The notes under the pieces: model-generated
What the model was told of the DNA's origin: nothing
The model's database searches: none
The model's input: the letters and a program-made list of their open reading frames with translations, nothing else
Program-made: the position numbers and the translations under genes
Part shown: in pieces, positions 10,790 to 22,039 of the stretch
How the letters are laid out: each line of letters opens with the position of its first letter
Numbering within the stretch: the stretch's first letter is position 1
Assembly (NCBI GenBank): GCA_028023455.1
Contig: JAQFVV010000111.1
Span: forward strand, 1,617,909-1,681,908
Length of the DNA stretch: 64,000 bases
Direction of reading: 5' to 3'
Source: Epiperipatus broadwayi
Taxonomy: Eukaryota > Onychophora > Udeonychophora > Euonychophora > Peripatidae

Positions 10790-11235
10790 AATTAATAAAA
10801 TTTCAATCTAATCTTAAGTAGATATTTATGTTTGCTTAATAGTTATAATTTAAATATATACACAATTGATGATCATGTATTTATATCTGACATAAATTCA
10901 AATTAAATATTAACAACTGTTTTATATACATTCTTTTAATATAGTTTATATAAAAGTATTAATTAAATCATTTACTCAGAATATATTGGCATATAGGCCT
11001 ATTCGTAACAAAGAGCAACACATGTGGACATAATAAGCTTCATTCTTTAGAGTAATGAAACTTAATCTTTACATAAATTAGAGCTTGCTAATTTCTGAAT
11101 TATATTTTATAGTGTTGGGGCAAGCATCTAGAAAGATTATTTGAAAGTAAAGTCTGTAGTAGTATGCCCTTATAGGTTCCTAATTAATTATTCTCAATAA
11201 TTTAATGATTAAATAATTTCTAATGAGTCTTTATT
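10790..11235. other. AT-rich non-coding DNA
   Basis: No feature seen. Confidence 0.6.
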
Positions 11236-11238
11236 TAA

Positions 11239-11345
11239 TGTTCAGATACTAATAGAGGAGTTGGCAATCCTCATTGTTTTTATAACTTACAAGCTTAAGA
11301 GATAGGGTCACATGATCTATGACTCATTTTGACTAATATAAAATT
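11239..11345 (+). repeat. Partial copy of foldback family C (right end)
   Basis: Contains AGGAGTTGGCAATCCTCATT, then ATAACTTACAAGCTTAAGAG and ATAGGGTCACATGATC, matching the right end of the palindromic element at 38422-38979 (AGGAATTGGCAATTCTTATT, ATAACTTACAAACTTAAGAG, ATAGGGTCATGTGATC). Only this end is present. Confidence 0.8.
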
Positions 11346-11349
11346 TGTT

Positions 11350-12740
11350 TATATTGTATAAACATACCAATTGAGCATATTCACACATATAAGTGTGTGC
11401 ACAAACAGCTAAAATGCTGTTTTCTTTTTTTTAACAGTTGATACTATTCCAACTTTATTGCAAAAACAGGAAAGAGAAATACCAGAAATTAAAAATATGT
11501 TTTACACACTCCCACATACATATAAATTATCCAGCTATTTTTTATTATTATTAAACAATTTAAATGAATATTAACATGAGGATTTAGAAAGACAATAACC
11601 TTATAATCAGTATACTTAAAAAAAAATGATAACCTCTATTCCCTTTCTAAAGTTAAAATATTAAAAATTGTTTATTGGCCTATAATTAATTTCAAGGCAT
11701 TTTAAAAAAACAAAACAATAAAAAAAGAGAAATTAAATGTATTTTTTAAAAAATAATTAAAAATGAATATTGATTCACTTACATATTTGTACATACATGC
11801 AAATGAGTTATTCGTCTTAAGATTTTTTAATCAATTAATCTTCAATAAGTAAAAATGTCACATTTTAATTATCTATAAGTTAACGTTTAATTCTTCTTCT
11901 CTCGTAACTGAACCACAGCATAGGATATCTTACAATAGATCTGAAAGTAACATACTATTTATTTCAGCACTATTATTTCCTATCTAAGATAATTCAACAA
12001 TTTTTTCCAATTTAATGTCTTATTTAATGTTATTACATTACACCACTTTTGCTTAATATCTTATATTTTGAAAGTAACTCCAGATAGGCAGAATATCCAG
12101 TTTAAATCATCTTATTCAGATTTGCTAGTATTAGTTTTATTTTCAATATACTTATATTTAGATAATATTCAACTGACAGTGACTTTTGCTGATAATATGA
12201 AGAGCATTTGTCCAAATTGAGATCCGTCTGTTTTTTCCTGACTTGGCAAATGCACCCTTATTGCTGACCCCCCATATCAATCTTTTCTAGCTTTAACCCT
12301 TGTTTGAAGAATTAGATAAGATAATTTCAATCCAGTCATAGTTTCTCAAAGTTAAAGTATTTCAATACAGAATACAATCAGCAATTTCTTCAGATAGCAG
12401 AAACTGAAAAATGATAATTATTAACATTTTGCAATTTAGATCATTCAAATAAAGGGACAAATTTATGAAAAATGTAAATCTAGAAATCCATTTAATATCT
12501 ATTAACTCTTTATACTGGTTAGCTTTATCCTCATTAATATTTTAGCCAAACTTGCAGTTAAACATTAAGATGCTTTATCATAATTTAAACCATGAATAAT
12601 GTTATTCATAACTAATCATATTACATAAAAAAAATTGTATTTATTAAAAGCACTTGAAGAAACTAAGTTCTCTTTAATACAATTCTCAGAGAAATTTACA
12701 GATCTTTTTAATGCATAACATTTATCGATATATATATAAT
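11350..12740. other. AT-rich non-coding DNA
   Basis: Nothing recognisable on either strand; short AT-rich frames only. Confidence 0.6.
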
Positions 12741-12744
12741 GCAA

Positions 12745-13110
12745 TGAATATCTTTCATAGATTTCTGATATTTTGTAAATAAATTGATTATTACAATTTG
12801 ATTTATAAATGTCAAATTTTCTGCATTCCTTTCAGGTAAATATATTAATGATTATTTCTAAACAATTATTAGAGTAGAGATTATCATATAATCCCTAATC
12901 AAAATACAAACTTTAAATCTCTGTTTAAGAATAAATACGTTTTTTTCCATTTTTTTTTTCCCATATATGTAATATTTTTTAAAAATATAATTAAAACTTC
13001 CACTCCATTACACATTCTGGAATCATATGAATAAAGACATGACCCCAAAATACCTTTCATGGTGACCCAGCACTGTTCGTTTGGCTCTTGTTACAATCTC
13101 ATATATCTAT
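12745..13110 (+). repeat. Repeat family D arm, copy 1 of a diverged pair
   Basis: Shares its order of landmarks with the arms of the palindrome at 27955-28525: GGTAAATATATTAATGATTA, AGAGTAGAGATTAT, GAATAAAGACATGACC, CCTTTCATGGTGACCCAGCA. It also aligns to the next 390 bases (12745-13110 against 13130-13500), so the two lie as diverged tandem neighbours. Non-coding. Confidence 0.6.
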
Positions 13111-13124
13111 CATTTATTCAATAT

Positions 13125-13510
13125 TTATGAACACCAAATTACTACATTTTGATTTGAAAGTGTCAAACTGTCTATGATCACAATTTTGAAAACAACCACT
13201 TCAGTTTAATAAATTAATGGTTATTACTAATCATATATTAGGCTAGAGATTATTCCTAGCCCAGATATAATCTTTAAACATCAGTTAAAGATTTAAATAT
13301 ATCACCTTTTTTAATTTCATAATACATAGAATAATTTAACTTCAGCTATCTTTTTCTACGTTTAATATTTAGATATTGTGTAATATCTTTTTTAGACATA
13401 CTTAAAACTACAACATCACACATTCTTGAAACATGAATAAAGATATCTAAAAAAAGATAAAAGACCCATAAAATGCATTAATGCTGAGAATCCGTTATAC
13501 ATTACCACGG
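13125..13510 (+). repeat. Repeat family D arm, copy 2 of a diverged pair
   Basis: Aligns with copy 1 through GATTTGAAAGTGTCAAA, AATTAATGGTTATTACTAA, GGCTAGAGATTATT, ACACATTCTTGAAACATGAA, TAAAGA and AATGCTGAGAATCC. Identity is low to moderate. The short minus frame at 13416-13634 lies in this repeat and is not a gene. Confidence 0.55.
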
Positions 13511-13514
13511 CTCC

Positions 13515-14735
13515 ATATTCCATGGAAAGATTAGGATAAAATGTGTCTATGTAAAGAAATGTTAAATAGGATATTAATTCAAAAACCATGAAATGAGAAT
13601 CTACAAGTAATAAGGTGTTCACACTTGCAAGCAATTCCCAAACAAAACAAAAAAAATGGGAACATTAGAATTTTCTAGTCTTATAACCAAAATGGTATAA
13701 AGATTTTATAAATGTAACAAATTTTAATTGCTAATAAATAATGTACATATATATTTCCTTAGAAACTGCATTTGCTCTTAAAATATTTAATAAAAGCAGA
13801 CAAAACTGTAATGAAGAAAGACAGGAAGGTTAAATACTACAAGGTGATTAACTTTTTTTTTTCTTTCAATGCAAGAAACAGGATGACCTGTTCTAATGAA
13901 TTATTTAAAAAAAGCATTCCTTTAAAATAAATTAAAATTAACTGTTTATTTAAAAACTGAATATATATTAGCAAAGATTTTCTTATCTTTACTCTTATAT
14001 TAATTTCCTTTTTATTTTAAAAACATAACCTTGAAAATATATATAGATTTTCAGTCTTTCAACATAGTAATTCATTACCACATGATATTTTCAAGCAAAT
14101 ACATAAACAAAATTTATATTTATGGTTTTTTATTTCAAATATTATTTTACTTCAAATATTGCTTAATAACAAGATTTAGTAATTTAAGAGATTTTTAAAA
14201 TATATATATCCTATAAATAATTATCTTTTTATTATTCCATGATGACTGGACTTTAAAACATTATGAATTTTGCTGACAAAAAAAACCCTAACAATGTAAT
14301 ATTATATATATAATAAAAAAATTTGGGTTATATCATATTTATTAAATGCTGGGAAGAAACTGAAAAAGAGAGAGTATAACAAGAATTGAAATCAACCAGC
14401 TGCCTTTATAGAATTTTAAATACTAAATAACACCATTGACAGCGTATGATCAAAATGTGTATCTTTACAAATATTATGCTTATTACTAAAAAATATTAAA
14501 ATTATTTCAAAAAATCATAAACGCTCATATTTTATAAGTATGGAAAAATTTCACGGATAAAATTATGTATTATTTATTCATAAATAAAAAATATTTTTAC
14601 TTATTGTATTTGCCAAGGGTCTAGGACATACCACCCCCCCTCATATTACACCTAAAATATGAGATGCATCAATGCACTGGTAATCAAAATTATGAGGTGA
14701 AATTTTAGTTTAAAATGTATGGTCTATATTAATAT
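13515..14735. other. AT-rich non-coding DNA
   Basis: No gene. Contains poly-T and AT runs and a CCCCCCC run near 14632. Confidence 0.6.
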
Positions 14736-14739
14736 ACAT

Positions 14740-15310
14740 ATATAAATATCCTTGTCATTTTGCACAATAGTGGTTTCGAATAAATCATATCCATAATTTT
14801 TTTTCTATTCTGTAAAGATAAGTTGCCCAAGGAAAAACTGCCTAAAAGGGTGTGTTTGTGCATATTCATCCTAAGGGCTGGATGGATGAAAGTTGCAGGT
14901 AAACAATGGGTGGTCTGAGCATCTGGTGGACTGTTAAAAAAACCTGCCTTATTAATATGAGATCAGTTTCGGAATCACAGAACAAAAGCTGTGAAAAATA
15001 ATATCAACCAACTGTAAAATCCATTACTTGTAACTCTAGATGACTTAATGAGCCAGCTTCTACCTTAGATATCTGCATTAACAAACCATTTAAAGAATTT
15101 ATGAAGGAGAAATAGAACAGTTAGATGCAGTCTACAGATTTTGAAGTGACACCATCAGGAAGACAGAAGAGGCCTACCATTTCACAGATTTGTGAATAGA
15201 TCAAAACTTCATGGGATGCTGTGAGACATGAGACAGTTATAGTCTTAAAAAATATGGAATTAATAATTCACTTGATAACACAAATGTATTAAAAATTCAT
15301 GTGAATAGGG
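14740..15310 (+). pseudogene. Decayed pogo/Tigger-like DDE transposase
   Basis: Conceptual translation in shifting frames gives, in order, PKEKLPK, HPKGWMD, WTVKK, a region corresponding to the usual 'LTSQLQPLDV' block (reading NEPASTLD), ICINKPFKEF, SQICE, SWDAV and GINNSLDNTNV near 15270. This order and spacing match the C-terminal half of DDE_1 transposases of the pogo/Tigger branch of Tc1/mariner elements (LPKGV, H-x-K-GWMDE, D-x-x-INKPFK, W-x-x-I, GISNALDGTED). Several stops and frame changes show long decay. The N-terminal DNA-binding part and the terminal inverted repeats are not visible. Recognised from motifs read by eye; the superfamily is fairly secure, the subfamily is not. Confidence 0.75.
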
Positions 15311-15319
15311 TATAGTACT

Positions 15320-16990
15320 ATTTTTTCCCATTACATTAAAAAACTTAATTTTTTTACAAAGTCATTTTTATTTTCTAAACAAAAGTTTGGTTTTTTTTAT
15401 TCAATAAATGGAAATTTTTCTATATATTTTTATTCAAGTATTTTTTTCTGTTAAATAAAGTATTTTTTATTTCTTGTTTTTTTTTTAATATCCTAATTAA
15501 AAATAAATTTACTGTCGGTAATTACTGTTAATAACAAATTTTACTTTGGTATTTAACAGTAATTAATATATTAGTAACTTTTGAATGCTAGCCACAAGAT
15601 TATTTAAGAATGCCAATTTTTATTTTTGTTTTAATTCTAAGGTGAATTTAATTGAAGGAGATATGTTAATATTTGTTCAAAATATTTGTAATACCACATT
15701 AACATATGACTGTATAATGAATGAATTGATAGAGAAACCAAAATTTTGATGAAAATAAAATAGTGTTTACGCTCGTGCGTTCATTAATGTATATAATAAT
15801 CAGTGGTGATAGTGCCTCTTGATTTTGTTGGAAAAATTATCAGTACTGGAAGTATGTTATTGTTACGCAAAATATTAAGAATTCCATTATACTTTCAATA
15901 TAGTCATTCTAATGTGTATGTTATCATCTTCATTTAATCTTTCTTACAATAGGTAATACTTTATCACTGAATATATTTATGAATAAACTTCCTATATTAA
16001 AACTTACTAAGATACCAGTTTTTCCTGCTTCCATGTTCTTGATTAATTCCATAAAATGATAGAATCTTTGACAAAGGATTGTGTTTTATATGCCAAAAAA
16101 TTAAAATGTAAAAAAAAAAAAAATAACAAAAATCTCAACAAATTCGAATGTAATAAATTTCTATACTTGATCCTTAGAAATTTCAAATAGTGTGAGTTAA
16201 TTTTTATTCCATTAATTCTTTTCATACAACTTGTACAAAATATTTCCAAAACATCATTTTAGTATCATCATGAGATCTAATCATTTTTGTTGCATTTTAA
16301 TACATATATTTCAAAATTGGACAGTATTTGGATCTATTAGCAGAAATGCTGCTGGAGCCAAATGCCTTTTTGTCAAATCCAATATTTTAAATTAACTTGC
16401 ACTCACATTCTTTGATCCTTTTTATAATTTCTTATAATTAAATATAATCAACTGTGCTATAATAACTTTTCAAATTAGTTATTCTTTCAGTTGATTTGAG
16501 TCCAATATTGTCTGAAGATAATCTGTTATTTAAATTCTTAATTTCTGAAGGTTTGTAATTCATAATCTTTTTCATCTTTTTTAAATACCAATGTTGGTAG
16601 ATTTTTAAAATTATCAGTACATCCTTATTTTCAAATTTGTTAGTAAAAATATCTATGCTGATTCAAATATCACCCGAAATTTTCCAATCTTTTTAGATTT
16701 AAATGCATGTTTTACCTTTTCATGTTCAATTCTTGGAATTGCAAAAGATAGTCATAATTATGAAGGATACATTATTTTTTTGCTCTTATAGTTTCATTTT
16801 TATTTACTTTCCTTCCAGTATATAGTTTTGTATCTTCAAAACATTCCTTTCTACAGTTTGCCTGAAGACAGAAATTAAAAAAAAAAGTCCCATTTTAAAA
16901 TTTGGAATTTTGATTTGTTACGTATTCATAAATTATTAATTATTTATTTTATATTATAAATATCATATGAGGTAATTTAATAAAGGTATT
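15320..16990. other. AT-rich non-coding DNA
   Basis: No gene seen. Part of 16300-16990 may belong to the same decayed transposon as the hAT fragment that follows, but I cannot show it. Confidence 0.5.
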
Positions 16991-16994
16991 TACT

Positions 16995-17180
16995 TTAAAA
17001 ATTCTTCTTACTCATCTTTGCATTTGCAAAATCACTAATTAGTTGTTTAAGGTCCATTTTAGATGCTTCCTTTTGCTCAATAGCTAACATTACAAGATCC
17101 TTAAGCCTGATCTGGCCAATTGAATTTCTTTTATAATCTTTTATTATTTTTAATTTACTAAAAGATCTTTCAAGACTATA
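16995..17180 (-). pseudogene. hAT transposase C-terminal fragment
   Basis: The minus strand has about 60 open codons beginning SLERSFSKLKIIKDYKRNSI, then GQIRLKDLVMLAIEQKE, ending MSKKNF and a stop. The (A/S)-x-E-R-x-FS-x-LK block followed by R-L-x-x-L-x-x-L-x-I is the signature of the hAT dimerisation (C-terminal) domain, here of the ZMYM1-like type common in invertebrates. An in-frame TAA lies just upstream; further upstream (to about 17420) the match continues only weakly and out of frame. It is a fossil of a cut-and-paste transposase. Confidence 0.8.
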
Positions 17181-17699
17181 TTACCAGAAGCATAAAAAAA
17201 TAACAAGAAAATAGTATATATTTCACAAAATTCTCTTTCCAAACAACTGTATTTAGTAATTAACAAGTCTGAGAAATTCTTAATCATCATTTTTTTCTAT
17301 AAGATCATTTTTTAATAAAGAAATCACTTGAATTGTCTACCAATGGTACTTATTTCTAAGAGGAACAATGAGCTAACATATCAGCATCTATCATATTCAT
17401 ATATTTTATTAGGTTTAGACAATATAGGATGGTAATGTAACCGATGTGAATTTTAAAAAGAGTCAAATAAATGAGTTTTTAAACAATGAGTGATAGCCTC
17501 GTATGTGTTGTGATGGGTATTTTTGATTTTATAAAATAATTTTACAATTTCTTATATCATCATATAACGACAACTTATTAGATATAGTTAATAATAGTTT
17601 TCATGTGAATATATTTTAATTCCCTTGTTATAGATTTTCAAGTTCATGGGCATTTTGACTATGTGGGCCTGCAAGCATCGCCTTCTTTTGCGATTCAAT

Positions 17700-18450
17700 A
17701 GTTACACCACTGATGTACATTTCTTATAACTGGAACAATCTTAAAAGAATATTGATTATCTTCTTATTGATTCTAATCAGTCAGAGCTATTTGTAGCCTA
17801 ATATTTTAAAACAATTTATAAGTCCTAGCTTAAATTCATCAAAGTATTTCAAATGATTAAGATTATTAACTGTTAATACTAACTTTCATTTAATAGTTTT
17901 CTTCTCTATCTTTACATTAGCATATATCAAAGGTCTCATTAATCAATAACAGCTTCCTATACATATTTTCTGATAGTCAAAACATGATCTAATTCTGGAA
18001 TGCCTTAATTTGGATGCTTACATGTTCATTTTCTCATTGGATTTTTGTTAAAAGAATCTGCCTATATTCAATAATTATTATTTGTTCTAATCTGATTGTA
18101 TACCAATTTTACCGACAGCCCTTTCATTTTTCATTGTTTTACAATTCTATCATTAAAATTCCCTATAATAAGTACAAAATGTTTTAACTGATAAAAAGCA
18201 TTCTACATATCTATATAAAATCCTCTAATTCATGATCAGAAAATTTTGATGAACAATAAAACCAAATTAACAGCATTTGGTTTCAATTTCCAATAACTAT
18301 TTTTTTTAATCTGTCTGACTTACTATCAATTATCATAATGTTGATTTTTCAACTTTTATCATAATGAATTTCATTCTATTTGAGTTACCAATGTGTATGT
18401 CTTTATAAGTAAAGCATAACCATTCATCATCTTTTCTTTTCATCTCATAA
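17700..18450 (-). pseudogene. Old, decayed RTE-type LINE (endonuclease region)
   Basis: Minus-strand translation, through many stops, follows the same order as the better RTE copy at 25.5-27.9 kb: a GNFNDRI-like block at about 18145-18170 (against GDFNARI), RK-x-T-x-KHPN at about 18005-18030, PELDHVLTIRKYV (against AELDYILTNRKYI), then ANVKIEKKTIK and LNHLKYFDEFKLGL at about 17800-17900 (against AKLERQKLLRK and LQKHSNEFKLEL). It is much more diverged than the two good copies, so it is an older insertion of the same lineage. The reverse transcriptase is not seen; homology fades at about 17700. Confidence 0.75.
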
Positions 18451-18459
18451 AATTTAACA

Positions 18460-21400
18460 ATGTCTCATTTAATAACTTTTATTTAAAAACAACCTTCTAT
18501 CATTTAAAAGTGAGGAATAGCAAGAAATAATCAATTAAAAAATCATCTTAAATAGCATCTTGTCCCTTGTAAAACAGGCAAATCTTATATTCTCTCTTTG
18601 ATCACCAACAATTGCCTTGTCTCATGAATTTAGAACCCCCATGGATAAAAGCTATAATTTATTTTTGATATCATGCACATAAAAAAAAAGAATGAGGATC
18701 TATACACATACCTAAATCCTGTCATCAAGAATACTTTAATGTCTTATTTAAAAACTACCAGGCTTCTGAAAAAAAGGCCAATAGTGTTTTCCTAGTCATA
18801 AATTCAAAGATAAAAGTTAGTAGACTCACCAGACCCATTATGGCAAAAGTAGTCCATCCACATTTAGTTATCATGTGAATAATCAAATGGTGATAACAGA
18901 AATAAAGACAACAATGTACAGATTGTAAATTAAGAATTTATCCTGTTTGGTTACTTTTAATCTTCAAGAGGAAAGAAGTTTTCAATTAGTAAATGGCAAA
19001 CTTTTTTGTAATATGTAATTTCTTTCCTTTGATTTGTATTAGATTCCTTCACTTTTTGAATATAATTTCTTTGTTTTAAAGTTTTCAGTTAGTTGAAATT
19101 ATTTAATAATCTGAATTTGTAATTTATGCATATTGTTTTGCACATTATACTGCATGGTTTAAATACATGTTAATAGAATAGCAAATTCAAGAGTTAATGT
19201 TCATAAATAGCAGTTTTGCTGTCATTTTCAGTGCCCTAACATCATATAATTTCATTGCCTTTTTGCATATATTGTTTTTCTTAAGTTCCCCGGTTACATA
19301 TATATAAACAAAAATACTTTATATTTTTTCTTTTTTTAATGTAAAATATAATTTTTGTATTTTCAATATTAAGGGACTATATACAAAAGAAAAAGTTAAA
19401 CCCATTCATCCTTATCACATTATTAAAGTAATGATGTAAAGAGTTTCATTATTTTATTTGTATTTCTAATGGAGTTGAAATTTATAATCCACAGCTCCAG
19501 TAAACTCATAAAATTAAAAATTGAATTTAGAGACTATCTAGTATATAATATCTAATCTTTTTCAGGATGAGCTTACTAGATAGCACTTCAATAACCCCAC
19601 TCACAAATTAAAATTTAAATAGTAATTATATATGTAAAATGTTAGAATAGATATGGATAAATGGACAACAAGCAAAAACAAACTATTGATAAATAATATC
19701 ACTTTTGACGCCTCTCTATTTTACTGTCCTTCTTATCACATTTGGCCTTCAGCTGAAAAATTAACATGTCTAATAATGGAAATAGGAAATGCCAAATGTC
19801 TATTTAATATATTGTACATAATTACACACTAATTCAATTTATATATTTTATATCATTAAATATACTATGTAGAAAGTATCAAAAATTTATTTAAAAAAAA
19901 AAAATACATTGTACACTTCTGTATTATAAAGAATTGCAGGAAGAAAAATAAATTTATTAAGGAAATCATTCACATGAAAGCTAACATTTTCAAAATTTAT
20001 AATCAATGAATTCAACACTTCCTTAGACAAGAAGCAAAATTAACATAATAGAAACTACTAAGAATAAAATACTTGAAAAATTTTAAATAACAATACTATA
20101 TAAAAAAAAGATTTTAGAATGTTTTGTATTACACAAATTCAAAATGCTTAACATATAAACAAAAATGTCACTTATCAATTTTAATCAAAATAAAAACAAA
20201 ACCTTCAGTCAAAAGATAACGAATTTACGAGTTTATTTACTTGTGACATTCAATTGCTATTAATAAATAAGGTACATTTTTGCAACTTAAAAATTTTAAA
20301 TGTCTGGGTATGTGATTTCAGATAAAAATGAAGTTAGTTATGAATAATATTAAGACTAAAAAAAAACACATGAAAAAGGGAAAAGATAACTGGACTGATT
20401 GATGTGTGACAAAAAAATTAGCACATAAATTCTTCCCATCATTATTTTATTACCCCTTCATTGTTAAAAGGAGGTTGCCTTGATAACAGTTTGAGATTGT
20501 TGATTGTTAATGATATTGGGATTGTCTAAGTCTTGACTGGTTTTAATGAATATATATATATGAAAGTTTATGATGATGGCATTTTATTTCTAATTACGCA
20601 TTGCACTATTTCCATCATCTAGAATTGTTAAATGTTTTTAGAAAAAATCAAATTTTATTTAAATTCCTCAAATACATTAAACTATTATTAACTGCATAGA
20701 GATTAATATATAATATATTTAGAGCCATAATATTCTCTCTTTTTCAGGTGTTGCTGGCCTGACTAATGATAGAATTTATTAGCATGGGAATCAAATCTAG
20801 AATCTTTAGATATGTGAATGTAGAATTTAAGACGTATTGCTGCAGCTGCAATGATACCAGCATTAGTACCTCGTATAATATACAGATGACTTTAGCCAAT
20901 TAGAAAAAAAGAAAAAAAAGCTGAAGTGAAAATATTAAAATAGTCATAAAGAAAAATTATAAGAACAAATAATAAGAAAGTATAGTGGAATAAGAGATAC
21001 TAAAAACAAAATAAAAAACAAAATTGCTAGCATGGAATTATACCAAAAGTGAGCTAAACAATGAAGGAAGGTCTAACAATTGATAGTAGAGAGAAAAAAA
21101 TATGAGGTAAATGTGTCAATTAAGGATGTACTTCAGAAACTTGTGAAAAAATTTATGTTGATGTCAAAATCTTGAAATAAGGCAAAAAATTTAATAAGAA
21201 TTTTTCAGAATTAAAAAAAAATTGTAAGATCATGTTTGAAATCAGTTATCTTTCTCCCAGCAAAATATTTCCATGATGCCTGCTATATAAATGTATGATT
21301 GACCTAGAAACATGGCCCCATATTATATTTTTTTTAGTTTAAATTTAAAATTTTCTATAAAAATACCAAAAGTAATATCAAATTAAAAAGATAAATGATA

Positions 21401-21530
21401 TTTAATAACTTTTTTTTCAATTTATTTTATTATACTTATATATATATCGATTGTAATATTTCTTTAACTTCCTCTATAGCATGTGAGTGGTAGAAAGGAA
21501 GGGCTTTCTTATCATTAGATCATAGATTTC
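18460..21530. other. AT-rich non-coding DNA
   Basis: About 3 kb without a recognisable gene or repeat; homopolymer runs near 19890, 20100 and 20905 and a TA run near 20550. Confidence 0.55.
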
Positions 21531-21543
21531 TTATGATATAGTG

Positions 21544-22030
21544 CAGGGGTGGGCAAATAGCAGCCCGAGCGGCCCGCTAAGAGTTTTTGTGCAGCCCACC
21601 AAGACATTCAGAAAAAGCTGCCTTGAACTGAGATTTCCTTCCCGTGCGCGACCGAACATTCGTCTTGTATTTTCCACTAGGATGGCCATGTCAATACACA
21701 TGCGCAGTGTAGATACAATATGCAGTGCTTTTCCAGTTGATCTGGTTAATTTCAATTTTGTCTCTGCATTAACAAATATATATATATTTCCAACTTTAGT
21801 GAAACCATGAACTCTCCGAAAAAATATAAAATCGGTGATGAATGTAGTGTGTTTAATGAAGAATGGACAAACAAATATTTCTTTGGTAATACAGGGAATA
21901 AAGTAGTGTGTTTATTGTGTAATGAAAAAAGGTGTGGCCCTCTGCTAACTTTTGCTTCCACAAAGTGACCCCCGATGTGGCCCTCTGCCAACCTCTGAGG
22001 CCCCTAAGTCAAAACAATTGCCCATCCCTG
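21544..22030 (+). mobile_element. Non-autonomous hAT element with intact ends
   Basis: A 487-bp element bounded by imperfect 13-bp terminal inverted repeats: CAGGGGTGGGCAA on the left (21544-21556) and TTGCCCATCCCTG on the right (22018-22030). It is flanked by a perfect 8-bp target duplication ATATAGTG (21536-21543 and 22031-22038). Eight-base duplications and CAG-starting ends define the hAT superfamily. The interior is GC-richer than its flanks and keeps the start of a transposase gene (21807-21968), so the element is an internal deletion derivative of an autonomous hAT, of the type related to vertebrate GTF2IRD2/ZBED genes. The intact duplication and ends suggest comparatively recent insertion. 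Confidence 0.93.
21807..21968 (+). pseudogene. Truncated hAT transposase N-terminus (BED-type zinc finger start)
   Basis: A 53-codon frame from ATG 21807 reads MNSPKKYKIGDE, then FNEEWTNKYFF and VVCLLCNEK before running into non-homologous sequence and TGA 21966-21968. The EW-x-x-KYFF ... V-C-LLC-x-E pattern is the beginning of the BED/zinc-finger region of GTF2IRD2/ZBED-like hAT transposases, giving the first Cys pair only. The His pair, catalytic core and dimerisation domain are deleted. It cannot act as a transposase. Confidence 0.8.
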
Positions 22031-22039
22031 ATATAGTGT

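Noticed and set aside
21531-21991. Overlapping ORFs on both strands across the hAT element
   Set aside because: They run through the terminal repeats and outside the recognisable transposase start at 21807; shadows created by the element's lower A+T content.
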